A stretch of 64,000 bases of DNA, taken from positions 44,217,097 through 44,281,096 of the forward strand of contig OZ023213.1 of NCBI GenBank assembly GCA_963995525.1, in the 5' to 3' direction. Below, in pieces: positions 25,981-38,288 of the stretch. The notes beneath the pieces were generated by a model. It worked only from the letters and a program-made list of their open reading frames with translations. It was not told where the DNA came from and did no database searches. The position numbers and the translations under genes were made by a program. The stretch is from Escarpia spicata (taxonomy: Eukaryota > Annelida > Polychaeta > Sabellida > Siboglinidae). Position 1 is the stretch's first letter. Every line of letters starts with the position of its first letter.

Positions 25981-26262
25981 CGCTAGGTCCGACGTTGATC
26001 GCTAGGGAAAGTACTAAAAGAAAGTACTAAAATATTCACTGGGGTCACCGCTAGGTGGCACCTCAAAATGCCTAAAGGTCACTAAAGTTGACGGGTAATC
26101 CATCACGTTTTTTATAAGTAGGTGCCAGAAAACAATTAGTGTCACAAAAACCCTTTGATCTTTTTTTAAAAGTATGTGCCAGAAAACGATTAGGGCTTTT
26201 TTATGCATAGAGTTAGGCCTAAAAGGGGCGTGTTTGCGGACGTGTGGGCCCTCCTTACTACT
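25981..26262 (-). repeat. Polinton right terminal inverted repeat
   Basis: Reverse complement of 11096-11367 with small indels, ending CCCTCCTTACTACT. It is about 10 bp longer than the left copy, mainly from an insertion around CACTAAAGTTGACGGG (about 26080-26095) and poly-T length changes. Confidence 0.95.
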
Positions 26263-26268
26263 ATCGTC
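26263..26268. repeat. Polinton target-site duplication, right copy
   Basis: ATCGTC, identical to 11090-11095. Confidence 0.95.
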
Positions 26269-26651
26269 TTCCTATCTTGGTTGTTCGTATGTGTCCTTTC
26301 GAAATCTCGTTACAGCCTTTCTATCTTGATTTTGGTCTTTTTCATCTCTTACTACCATCCTCCTCTGTTTGCCATACTCATTTTGACTATATTTCCTCAC
26401 TCACTCTCAGTACATGTTCTGTCCATCTCAACCCAAGCGCAAAAGGAGGTGTTAAACACTAATAGACGATTCACCTACAATCCTCGACATCGCATGTTCT
26501 AGTACACCATGTTCACACAGCAATGAACGACACACTCTAACTCTAACTCATCCACAACACCTCAGCATCACATGCGTCAGTGTTCAATTCGTTCACAACA
26601 ATCAACATCACAAGTTGCACGCTACAAATCGTCCACGTTTGTCCACAACAG
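26269..26651. other. Short spacer between Polinton and first host exon
   Basis: T/C-rich sequence without a supported gene. It probably belongs to an intron of the ODAD1-like gene. Confidence 0.45.
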
Positions 26652-29600
26652 GCGAATGTGCACTTCAACTCGCAAGTGACGTTGAATCGGAAATTACGCG
26701 ATGAAATTGACCACCTGCGCAACGAGCGGGCTCTCTATGGGGGTCTGTACAAACGACTGTCAAGGGAACTTCAGCGAGCTAAGGAGGAACTGACAGACAC
26801 CATAGAGATATCGACTCAGGCGTTCGAACAGAGGTGCACATCGCAAGCCGGGAAGATTTGTGTCGTAGTATTTAATGATTTTAATCCTAAGTAACAACTG
26901 TTAGTATGGTTACCACCTAGAGCATGAATCTCAGATGGCAAGAGATCTAATGTACGTAATTTATTTTTATTTACTACCATCCAATCTTTAAAAATATGTC
27001 CTAAACTTTTAATTCCGAATTAAACAAGCTAAACAAATGGCTTGAAATAAACAAACTGTCTTTAAATATAAAGAAATCCAAATATATAATACACAAACTG
27101 ACAAATAAACAAGTAAATCCTTCTCTACACAAGATAGATGAAAGCAAAATCGAAAGAGTTCAACACTTTTATCTTCTAGATGTAACATTGCAAGAAAACC
27201 TAAGCTGGGACATTCATATTAAAAATATTTCAATCAAATGTTCTCAATTGATTGGGATATTAAACAAATTAAAACGATTTTTGCCATTAAATATAAAAGT
27301 TATTTTGTATATCTCGTTAATGTTACCATATATAAATTATGGCCTAATGATACAGGGTTTTAAATGTAATTGAATCATCAATCTAAAAAGCAATTATAAT
27401 GATATCCTTAAGTAAATATAATTCACATACTCAGCCGCTGTTTACGAAACTAAAAATTCTCGAAGTAACAGACATGCTGCAATTACTTGAATTAAAATGT
27501 TATCATAAATGATATTACTAGTATATTTGCAAAACTTACCATTTACTTTAAATAGAAATGTTCACAATATTAATACACGAATACGTGACAACATCCATAC
27601 AAATAGAGTTAAACATGACTTTGCCAAAGAATGCATTAGGTATGACATTCCATTACAAATAAACAACACTGCGCATTACATAAGGAACAAAATTAACATA
27701 TAGCTTACAATGAGTTATTAGTTATGCCAAACTATGTTTTCTACAAAAAAATACAGAGAATTCTTAATAATCAGTAAATAATACATTGCAATTTAATTTT
27801 GTTTCCTTCTGTAAATCAGTACTGTAATTAGTATATCAGATGTAATTACAACTATTTGCTACATTCTAAATTAAGTAAACTTGAGATTTTGTCATCAATT
27901 ATTGGTAACTTAATTGAAATTCTTGTCAAACCCTTACTGCACTGGAAACTATGCACTTGTGTTGTTATTATTTTTTGAAAGTGTTTAAGTGAGCCAAACG
28001 TAACTTGTTGAAAATTACAGTTATGAGGTGGCTGCTGCGAGAGCGACCAACAATGGTCTTAGTGACAGTCTCCTTGACCCCCTTTTAGCATATCTACAGC
28101 AAGGAAGTCTTTGGCACTCGAGTGTCCACATTTTTGATATCTCTATGAAAACAGCCTTTCTGTGATATTTGTTGATTTCGTTTTTAAGCATATTCACGCA
28201 TGCTAGCAATGACATAACCAGTAGATAATAATATATGTTCCATTCATTTATAGTTCTATGTGATCAATGACGATTTCTTGTATCTAATCTCTTTTGTATA
28301 ATCTACACTGTTCCTTCTTTGGCTTTCGTGTCCTCTTGTTTTGCTATGTTTCTTAATTAGGAAAAAGTATTAACATTTCCGTAGCCATTAAGTATCTATT
28401 TCCAATATATTTCGACAAAACCGTTTACATAGAAACTAAAACAATTATAGGAATATATCGCAATGAGGCCATACTAATATAGCGCATGGAAGTAAACATT
28501 CGCATTCAAAAGTCACGCGATTCATCCCAGTGACTGGCAGTTTTTCGAAACAATTATTGTTTTATGTGCACGTATCCGAACAGTCGTGACAGTATTCTGT
28601 AACGTTATGTTTATCTTGAGCAAGTATGACGTTTAGTAACAGCGACTCTACATTACATACATTATTGTTAGAAATGTAGTAGACATGCAGTTTGTTGTCA
28701 TAGAACAGACCTGTGAAGTTTCTGAAATCACAAATCGGGTACTTTTTTCGCGGCACAAAATCGAGCCAGTCAAGGCTAAGCTAAACGCCTAAATACAGAT
28801 AACGCTGCTAAAAAGTAAAATGTTCTTGCGACCGCAAGCAAACTTTTTAGCGGTCTCGCTGTCGGGAAACATTTTCTTTACCACCCGGGTGAAATGATCG
28901 GCGAGCAAAAACGGCAAAATATGTTCTGCCACCATATTGGCGAACAGTGTTTCTGGTGTCAATACCCGTTTGGCTATGACCGCATCTCTCTGGTTGACGA
29001 AAAATCTTTCGTTTGATTTCGTGAATTTCTTTAGGCTTGTATGTTGCGACGTGCCGACATGGCGAATGACGTCGTTCTTTCCGCCAGCTGCGACGCTGAA
29101 GTGAGACCAGAGCATAGTACATACGCGGCAGTATGCATGCGTTTCACCGCGGTCACTTCTCGCAACCCATGCTAGATCGACCGCCCACGATTGCTGGTAT
29201 TTGCATGCGTACTTTTTTCGTTTAATTCCTGTCCGTAATGGCGAGCCTGCCCTCTTTGGTTTTGCCATGTTCAATTACAATGTTGCCAGTTCGTCCAGCG
29301 ACCAGCGATCACGAATTGAAAAATAACAGTTTTATGATTCAGCTATTCGATTAGCAGGTGATCGTTGCCAGCCAATTAAATTGGGCGTTGCATATTACAA
29401 TGTCGTACACCATCCATAATCCAACATCGATCGACAATAATTTTAGTAGGAAGGTAATAATTAGTATGAGGGCCATTACAGTAAGCCTACAAATAAAAAA
29501 AACGGGAAAAAGTTATAAAAAAGGGAGATTCCATCTCCCGTGCTGAAGAACGAGAGATGGGTGCCAAAAAACAGGGGCCTCCCGCTCAAAACGGGAGACT

Positions 29601-32600
29601 TCACAGGTCTGTCATAGAAACGTGGTTTCCATTGTTAGATCTTTCGTCTGATGTCGGTTTGAGGATGATATTAAAAAAGTGACGTAAACGTGATTGTGAA
29701 AATGAGAGCAGTTGAGATAATCCAATGTCGAATCCTCCTGTAGCCCATTTCGAAGTTTGTGCAAATTAGTTGACTCCACATTACAACAGTTCCCTGAATG
29801 TCATAAACGAGTACCTGGTAGATATAATTACGTGCATGGTTAGGTTCGGTTAATTGTCAATATTCTTAAATACGGATAGAATGATACCCATGCGTGCTAC
29901 ACTACTTGTCGTTTTTTACGTTATTTAACAACACACTTGCTTTGACTTTATATCTAAGACTGTTTAATATATGAACTGTACTACATTCTTACCTTCATTT
30001 CTCTTTTACCACTGTTGCTGGGATGGACTAACCTTCACATTCCTTTTTACGAATGTTGCAGTGATTAACTCTTATCCTACTTTCCTTTTACAGCTGTTGC
30101 ACTGATGGACTTATCTTCACTTCACTTTTTACGGCTGTTGCACTAATGAAATTATATTCACTTACCTTTTTAAGGAAGTTACCGTGATCAACTTAACTTA
30201 CCTTTATGTTCCATTTCACGACTGATGCCATAATGAACGTTGCAATTATTAACTTATCTTACTTCCCTTTTTATGACTGTTGCCGTGATCAACTTACCTT
30301 CACTTCCCTTTTGACGACTGTTGCAGTGAAGAACTTACCTTCACTTCCCTTTTATGACTTTCGCAGTGATCAAGTTACGTTCACTCCCCTTTTTACGACT
30401 GTTGCCGTGATGAACTTACCATCACTTCCCTTTTTACGACTGTTACCGTGATGAACTTACCTTCACTTCCCTTTGTACGATTGTTGCAGTGATGAAATTC
30501 CCTTCACTACCTACCTTCACTTCAAATTTGACGTCTGTTGCAGGGACGAGGCGCACAACAAGATGGCGGCGCTGAAGGAACGTCGTGAGAAGGACATGCA
30601 GATGCACAACACGGAGATGAAGGACCTACTGCGCATGATCAGCCACGACGAGAAGGTCAAAGAATTCATCCATATAAAGAGTAACGAACGCTTTGAGTAC
30701 AAACAGGAGAAGGCGAAGAGGATCAAACTGCGATGTAGGTTTCCCCGATGTACACACTCTCCGACAGAGGCCCCACTCCAGGGACTGCCGCATATTAATG
30801 ATCTGTTCACAATGGACAGTAGCGAGCAGTTGTGCAATCTATGTGTAGGCATGGCAACGCCATTCTTATTTATGCCATTTTAACTGTGAAATTGTGTAAT
30901 TGTGTAGCGCAACATAGTTTCCCAAAAAAACGAGCGTTATTGTGTTTCTGGACTCTAAACAAACTGCCTACACACAGGATTTAAATTGCACGGACTATGC
31001 CAATGTGATAGTATAACCTGACGTCACTGAGTCTAGTGTCCCCAGTTCGCAGGTAGCGGAACTGGCAACAGTAGTCTAGTGTGCGTTGTTCAGGAACCCA
31101 TACATTTCGGTCAACCGTTTGACGATATTTTAATGATATTAATTGTTCTCTGCTGATTATATATATTGTACATTGTGACAAGGTTCTGTCCATGTCCGAT
31201 ACAGAAGACCAGGCGGAGAACGGCATAATTCTTAGGTGGAATTCATCGCCACTTTAAGTGTTACATCCGCAGATTGCACATTATGGTATTATAAAAGTTT
31301 TCAAGCATTTAAAACTTCTGGATTGAAAGGAATACAAGAAACCAATACTGCAGCAGGCTTAGCGCAATCTTCATCAGTACATTTGGACTCGAATGCATTA
31401 TAACCGGAACAAATAATTTTGATCAAGAATCGGGGACGTGTCCAAAATGCAATTAAATGAAAAAGTGGGAAGCACCAATTTTATATTAAAGTCAAATTCT
31501 TTACACATTTCTTATGGCTAAATGAACAGTCTTAAGCTAAATTACATAAACAATACAACATAAGATTCCATTGTCAAATTGCATAAAACAGTTGTTGTAA
31601 AGCTATACTATGGATTATTACAAACAGCAGTTTGGCAATTCACATATATAATTATATTTTGTAAGTAATGTATTTTGGCATTACTCACAAATCTTTTTTT
31701 GGACAACGGGTTTGGATCTTACTTTTCAGCATTGTTGGTTTAGTGAACCGTGTTTGTTTCTAATTGTATATTCTCACTTGTATTATAGTTAAACTTGTTT
31801 GGTTGTCTTGTCTTGTGTATATTGTTATCAATGTTCTGAATAAACGTTCATTCATTCATTCATTCAATAGATGAAAAGCGCGGTCCGGCAGCGGATAGGA
31901 TTCTGCTGGACAAATATGACGAAGCCTTCAAGAATATCAGCGAAGTCACCAAGGAGGATAATACGGAGATCATCATCGCCAACTTCATACAGGTCTGTGG
32001 TGTGTGTGCGTTCGTTCGTGCGTGCGTGCGTGCGTGCGTGCATGCGTGTGTTACTCTCCTCTTTCTCCCAGTAGTTTGGAATGGTGCTGGCTTCGATGTC
32101 GGTCCTCGAATGTTTTGTTTTCTTTCTTTTCGTTTCTCATCATTGCTCCTGTACTTCCGTGTCCGTCAATCGTCTCCGTCACCCGTCTCTGTCACCCGTC
32201 TCCGTCACCCGTCTCTGTCACCCGGCTCCGTCACCCGTCTCTATCACCCCGTTTCCGTCAACCGTCGCCATCACCCCTCTCTGTCATCCGTCTCCGTCAC
32301 CCTGTCTCCGTCAACCGGTCTCTCTCACCCCGTCTCCGCCATCCGTCTCAGGCCCTCCTCTACACAATACACTTTATAAACTATGTTTTGTTCACGCATT
32401 TTATAAATTGTCGGCGTGTAGACATGTTGGCGAATTCACAGCCATTGACGTGTGTTCTGTGGCCGCTTGCAGAAGGAAGAAGAGAACTTCGCGTTGTATA
32501 ACTACGCTAACGAATTGAGTAGTGAGACAGACGCCCTGCAGGCCGAGATACGCAACTTGCAAGACAGTATCTCCGAGATGAGCACCACGGAGGTGCAGAA

Positions 32601-35042
32601 AAACAAGACGTGGGAAGACAAGATGAATACAGTGGAGGCGAGTAGAAGCTCCAGGCCAGCTCCGTGTGAGTGACGGTCAACAGCAACTCTAGTGCCAGTT
32701 ATGACACATTTAAGCGTGGTTGGCTTGTCGAGAGTTCAGCATTTCTTGTATCCTGTGATAATTGTGGTTTTTGGCTCATAACATATTCACACAACTAGTA
32801 TTAATACAATGAGTAGAAATTTTGTTCTGTTCATTTATAATCCTATGTTAAAATAAATACTTTCTAATATATAATCAACACTGTTCCTTTACTATTATTG
32901 TTTTGTGTCATCTAGTTCTTCTATCTTTCTTAAGTAAGACAATTTAGTTCGGTCAACATTTTCATGACCTTTGAATGTCGTTGTTCCTAGAGGTTTGAAA
33001 CAATATTATTTGAAGCGTTCTCGTAACTAAGTTATCTGAATTATGGAATTAGTTCAGTTGCTCGCCTCTGTATTAATTCTAGCGTGTCAATGTCTTGTTT
33101 TCCAGTCGAACTTCCAAATCAAACATCATGAGTTAATGGAGAGTGAACAACGTCTGGCTGAGATCCACGTGACCCTCGGGAAGTTGTGCGAGCATGTACG
33201 AAACACTTTCACTTATGAAGCAACTTTAGTAACTCAGATATCTTGGGTGCTAAGATCTACAATACAATATGTGACACTCCAACATGAAATGATTCTTGCT
33301 CCACCAACACTTATTTTGTGTTACAGGCAGAAAAAGTAGCCGGACTACGTTCTCCCTTTATTCGCTGAATTTAGACCATATACTCTCAGAAATAATATAA
33401 TAGTTTGTCCAAATATTTCACTAAAATGTTTTTAAAAACGTATTAATAAAAATATAGTGTACACTTGCTAAGCATATTTGATTTTTTGTGAACTGATCCG
33501 AAAACAAGACTAGCAAAAATTGCTGAGGCAGTTTTAATCCACACTGGTTCTGGTGTTGCTGCACTAGTCATAAAAACGAAAGAAATTTTGTATTTCATGT
33601 AAAAATCCAAACATCAGTACATACGAATATGCATTAGAAATCAATAAATAAAACAAATACGGAAATGGGATTTAAAATTACCATTGCACATTACAAAGTG
33701 CTTTTTCCTCTCCAAACTACATAGGATCATTAACAATAGTAGTACAGTTGAACATACCGTCTATCACAATGCCATTTACACGTTTTCTAAAACTATAAAT
33801 GTTCTTGCACAGTAGATGGTCGTCTTCCAAAGATTGCACTCGTTACAACGGTTGGCAGGTATCCAAGATATTTGATCAAATTGGCTGCGATGCGACACCG
33901 ATCAAGTCACAGCTCGGTGGTGAGAGCGGTATCACTAACAAAAACGTCACGCTCTACTTGGCATATATCGAGTCACGTGCTATGGAGTTACTCAAGAGCA
34001 TGTACTACCTAAAGATGCGGGTGAGTACGGCTTCTCTCACTATCATCGAGTTCGTTATTATTTTACGTTTTTGTTATTACTATTTATTTTGTGTTAAGTA
34101 AATGTAGGATAAGCTTCATAAGGATTGAGCATTGAGTTTGTAATTATTTGATGTTTTTTTCATTAATATTTATTTTTCAATAAGTAAAATGTAGGATACG
34201 TTTCATAGGGAATATATCCATTATCAATTTTGGTGGCTCCTACGATAGCGACCATTTTTGGTCATATTAGTCTCCCGTTCTGTGGAACATTGGTTGTTTA
34301 TACGGATGAGAGGCATTCTTCCGCTAAGCCAGTCGATGACTTCCGTCACTAATACGGTGTTATTTATTAGAAAGTTTCAGCGAAAGATTCCGTTCTCAGA
34401 ACGTATATAACTTAATATATAACTGTAAACGTAACATATACGTAGCCGTTTCAGGCGTATGTTTGAAACGGTGAACGTACCCATTAAGCTCAGTGTGTGT
34501 TTTGGTCTTCAACTACGTCATGTTTGAGTGATTTCCACCTGCGGGGGTATTATCTCGTTACCAAACGTACACTTACTGTAACGTAGTGTATGTATTAATT
34601 TGCTGTTTAGTGGTTCTTTTTTATACAGATGTTCATCTTTGTAAAATCGTGTAATGTTCGTCAATGACATTACTTCATGATTTGCTGCTGGGACGAATAA
34701 ATGTATTCTCCTATTATCTACCTGTGACAGTTAAATACTTTTTTGTGACAGTTAAAAACGTATTTGCAGTTTTTTCAACGTGAGTTTAATTGAATTGATT
34801 TGGTTATGTCACGGAAGTAAATGAGCAGGTTCTTAGACCGTTTAGTTAAATAATGAAAGAACACAGATACGTTATTATGCAAACAAAACAAGGACGCCAA
34901 TACCCAGACAAAGACAAAACATGCGACATTTGCTGAAACACGCGATGATATGATACGTTCAAACAAAACCGTCACATTCATGCAGAAGTTATTTGCTGAC
35001 AAGATAAATATTGTGTGCAAACACCTACGTCTCACACACACA

Positions 35043-35098
<56 letters not shown>

Positions 35099-36463
35099 CA
35101 CACACACATAAAGCAAACGTAAAACACATGTCACGGACAAACAAAACAAGTGTTATGAATGCGCAGACAAAACACATTATGTGCACAGCAGAACATGCAT
35201 CGTGTACAAGGCAAAACCAGCCTTCAGTGTAGACAATTCGCACGCTATGTACAGAAAAAATGCCATCTGAGACAAAATAAGAGTTATCAGGAAACTAAGC
35301 ATTACATTTAGATTAATATCGAAATACCTGTAACCTCTCGATAGTAGTGTTGTATGCAACTATTGTATGTGCGTTGCTTGTGCAGTGTAACCAATGCAAA
35401 CATTATAATGCTTGTAGAAGACTATCCTGGAAGGAGAACTGCCCCCTAAGCTGGACATTGGGCAGCTGGAACCAACTTTGAAGGTTATGCCAATTGTTGT
35501 TCCGCCAACCTCTTTGTGAGTACTTTCGCCACGTCCACCCATCACTTTCCCTGCAATGGTCTATTGTATCATCGGTTACCTGCTTATATGATTGGGTATT
35601 ACGTGTGGGAAAATATCTTGGTATATTATATTAATTTCTCTTTATTTCTGTTTTGCTGTTCGAGACAGTGAGACATGGTGAATTAAACGTATAATTTAAA
35701 CATCACAGATCTATGGAAAACATAACACGGGATTTTATTTTAAAGTTCACAATTTATGGAATGCCACCTTTTAACTGCTAAGTAAAACATGGGGTTTGCG
35801 TTATGTACTGCACTGCTAATTGCCAATCTTTGCGTGAACATATGTATTTGATAAATTAAATGCTTTAATAATAATGTCATGTTTATTGTATATGTATATG
35901 TATACACATATATATTGTTTAGGTCATCGTGCTCTATTTAAAACGTCATCAACGTCAACATCATCATGGCAAGCATTGCTGATTACTACAAACTGACTCT
36001 TCTCTCTAAACAAATGCATTCATAATCACATATTATATGTCGGGAGTGCACACATTAATTTGGTTACTTATTATTTTACGTGAGTACATTTACTATATCA
36101 AAAGATCAACGATAGGCCTACTGACCTACGTTGAACCCAAGTGAGTCATCCAATCCTGTTCACATCCTTTTCAACACGTTATGCATATTTCTTTATAAAC
36201 ATTATCTAAATTCCACACGTTGAAAATATTGAGTGATTGGTTGATTGGTAGATTGCGTGATTGTGTGTCATGTGATCGGCAGTGAGGATGACGCACTTGA
36301 GGAAGACGATGATGTTACTCCTATGACGGAAGCAGAACTGCGAACTCGGATAGCTGCAATGTTGGAGCGCAGCCAGAACGTCAACTTGATGACTGACGAT
36401 TCGTTGATAATTCCAAGTTCCTACAAGAAGATTGCGAAGCCGCCTAAAAAGACAACGAAGTAG
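26652..36463 (+). CDS. Outer-dynein-arm docking complex protein, ODAD1/CCDC63-like (3' eight exons)
   Basis: Eight exons with consistent phases: 26652-26833, 30544-30734, 31871-31992, 32473-32637, 33106-33195, 33859-34020, 35418-35515 and 36283-36463. The protein is a charged coiled coil: LNRKLRDEIDHLRNER, then DEAHNKMAALKERREKDMQM, FIHIKSNERFEYK, RGPAADRILLDKYDEAF, KEEENFALYNYANELSSE, IFDQIGCDATPIKSQLGGE and an acidic-to-basic tail ending KPPKKTTK. LRDEIDHLRNER, ENFALYNYANEL and the IGCD segment match the ODAD1 (CCDC114)/CCDC63/DC2 family, which anchors outer dynein arms on ciliary doublets. The N-terminal exons are not in view and would lie upstream, possibly beyond the Polinton. Oddity: the donor after exon 32473-32637 is GCGAGT instead of GT. 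The exon at 26652 has a weak donor (GTGCAC). Confidence 0.78.
27014..27710 (+). pseudogene. LINE reverse-transcriptase C-terminal fragment
   Basis: Frames read LNKWLEINKLSLNIKKSKYI, then LQENLSWDIHIKNISIKCSQ and LIGILNKLKRFLPL with LPYINYG, typical of the region after the RT catalytic core in Jockey/CR1-like LINEs (stretch with N-x-K-K-S-K and L-G-V-x-L...H-I). Stops and frameshifts near 27370 and 27500 break it. It lies in the first visible intron of the ODAD1-like gene. Confidence 0.7.
27711..28788. other. Intronic AT-rich DNA
   Basis: Nothing coding is recognised. The sequence is part of the intron between the first two ODAD1-like exons. Confidence 0.4.
28789..29274 (-). pseudogene. hAT-type transposase N-terminus with BED-like finger
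   Basis: A 161-codon frame. Basic start (MNMAKPKRAGSPLRTGIKRK), then YACKYQQSWAVDLAWVARSD, a BED-like finger C-R-V-C...H-V-G-T-S-Q-H, a helical linker, and LPFLLADHFTRVVKKMFPDS + ETAKKFACGRKN. This resembles the N-terminal third of hAT-family transposases and domesticated relatives. It ends abruptly after CGRKN, so it is truncated. It lies inside an intron, antisense to the host gene. Confidence 0.65.
29985..30540. repeat. ~40-bp tandem array of splice-acceptor-like units
   Basis: About thirteen units of the form CTTCACTTCCCTTTTTACGA + CTGTTGCMGTGATGAACTTAC. Each has a pyrimidine tract followed by TTGCAG or TTGCCG. The last unit (TTTGACGTCTGTTGCAG) is the acceptor of the exon starting at 30544. 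Confidence 0.88.
30735..31870. other. Intron of the ODAD1-like gene
   Basis: No extra exon recognised. ATTC/CATT repeats lie just before the acceptor at 31870. Confidence 0.5.
32006..32350. repeat. GTGC microsatellite and GTCTCYGTCACCC minisatellite
   Basis: A (GTGC)n tract at about 32006-32045, then a 12-14-bp pyrimidine-rich unit (GTCTCCGTCACCC and variants) at 32157-32350, inside the intron between exons 31871-31992 and 32473-32637. Confidence 0.85.
34021..35417. other. Intron with (ACGC)n microsatellite
   Basis: A (GCAC)n tract at 35033-35110 is the only marked feature. The words GATGACTTCCGTCAC (about 34337) and GTCACGGAAGT (about 34808) relate to the motif repeated near 61660-63000. 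Confidence 0.7.
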
Positions 36464-38280
36464 GAGCCACCTCGCCATCAGCTGTCCGGCTCTGCTCGGC
36501 TCACACCGCAATATTTAAGTGGTTTTTAGTTTGATACACTCTGTTTTTCTTCAACTATCCAAACGTAGATAAGACGTCTAAGCGTGTAGACGAATGTTAA
36601 CGTTCCCATATGACGTCGAAGAGAAAGGTTGACCTAGCTAGTAGGGGGTGATTTGCTATATCGAACTATCAATGAATCGTGATAGACGATGTTACAATAT
36701 TATGCTAGCTATGTTTAGTTCATTTCTTTCGTCAATAGTACACTAAGCAATCGACATTAACGACAGTTGGCAAACAGATCAGCAGGTTTGTGCCAACCAA
36801 AAAACAATGTTTGTAATTATGCTCTTTCAGTTTCATTTAGTAATTTTAAATATTTACCCACGTAACATCAATATTCGTCAACAATATTAAAGTGTCATCC
36901 ATTCATTATGATTTTGAAATTGGGACTGTTTTTGTCTACGTGTTCATCACTCTGTGATACTACTATCAATAAGGTATAACACTATTACAATGATAATGCA
37001 ATAGTAACAGAGCTATCGCAATAATAAAACTATTCCCAGTAGTCACCCCTACTAGCTAGTTGCATCTGCAGATTAGTTCGAAGAAACATCATTCCATTTC
37101 CTCCTGTATCCACGCATGCGCAATTTCAAATGTTCTGTACAAAGATGGTGCAGAATAACGTACATAACTGTCGCTAGTCGCTTAGTGCAGTAAGTGTACA
37201 CTTAGTGTTCGTTACATATTATATGTTAGTATGTCGTTTCGTTTAGAAGGAAGGACTTAAGTTATATGACTGTTAGATGTATATGATGTTTCGTTCTATG
37301 TGGTTACTTAGGGCGTACAAGAACGGTTGATTGTGTAGTCGAGTGATTATCAACGGAAGCATAACACTAAATAATATTTACTATAATCGTAACTAACCCT
37401 CACTAGCGGTAACCCAATTCGTAGCTGACTCAAACCCTAATTAATAATAATAATAGCTAACCTTAATCCTAATTAACAGTAACCTTACACACTAACCATG
37501 GATCCCCATCGTCTCATTGGTTCCAACGAATAAGCACTCGATCCTTGTGGTACTGTAAGGTGTGTTGGAATTGAGTCCACATGAACATTATTTGTTTTAG
37601 TCAGCATTTTCTATGTAGACACGCTTTCATACATAACCACGTTCTATGTCGACACGCTTTCATACAGAACCAGAGAGAATTTCCTCAATATGTTGGCGTG
37701 TCTGTCTTCTATGCCTGTTCTCACTTTGAAATGCACGCCTTTAGCTAACAACATCTCATTTATCTAAGTTCACATATTTTTTAACCGAAGCTGTCTGTTC
37801 GCCATTTGTTAATATAATATTTATAACACAAGAATACCTACGTTAAATGTAAACTGCCTGACAAATTACGTTTAATAAGCCAGAAAGAGTGTTGGCAAGT
37901 TGAACATTTCGTAAGCAACACATTCCGATTGTAAGCACGCTATATTGGTATTGGTGATATTACAAGGCCGGATAAGTTAACCGAAATGCCCTTTGATGTG
38001 CGGTGCTTCACGTTGTTACTACATTCAAGTCAACTGATGCAGTTAGTAATGTATTACCACCCTGACCGATACTGGGTAACGGAACAGACAGAATCGCTTT
38101 AAACTATATTTCTACCTTTTTACCTATTTATATATGTGAATTGTTCACGTGTAACTTCAATGAATGTTTGACAGTAATATGACGAGTAGGCCGATAAGCA
38201 CATGCGTGGCCAGTTAACCAAACATTTACGTATACTATGTGTGGGAGATTACACGCTGTTCGGCTAGCTGCAGCTGGTGA
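36464..38280. other. Intergenic AT-rich DNA
   Basis: No supported gene. AATAAA at 37023-37028 could serve the ODAD1-like gene but is distant. CTAACCCT/AACCCTAATT-like words occur at 37390-37480. Confidence 0.4.
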
Positions 38281-38288
38281 TGCGTAGT

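Larger units (their letters stand above)
11096..26262. mobile_element. Complete Maverick/Polinton (virus-like DNA element), 15.2 kb
   Basis: Borders are set by a 6-bp target duplication, 5'-AG and CT-3' ends and ~275-bp inverted terminal repeats. The contents are diagnostic: A32/FtsK-like packaging ATPase, rve integrase remnant with chromodomain, adenain-like cysteine protease, double-jelly-roll major capsid protein, single-jelly-roll minor capsid protein, pVI/pX-like protein and protein-primed family B polymerase. Additional cargo comprises a NADAR-domain protein, a tRNA-like unit, an RPA-like ssDNA-binding protein and several unassigned ORFs. The element is richer in GC and CG dinucleotides than both flanks, which fits a fairly recent insertion. 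Integrase and polymerase are disrupted while virion genes are open, so this copy is probably non-autonomous. It lies 390 bp upstream of the first recognised exon of an ODAD1-like gene. Confidence 0.97.

Noticed and set aside
25799..26208. ORFs overlapping the right TIR
   Set aside because: They lie in inverted-repeat sequence, have equivalents in the left TIR and show no domain.
34775..35243. Cys/Val/Arg-rich ORFs around 35040
   Set aside because: Frames through a (GCAC)n microsatellite.
37390..37490. Possible interstitial telomeric repeat (CTAACCCT-like words)
   Set aside because: The words are irregular and too few to be a telomeric array.
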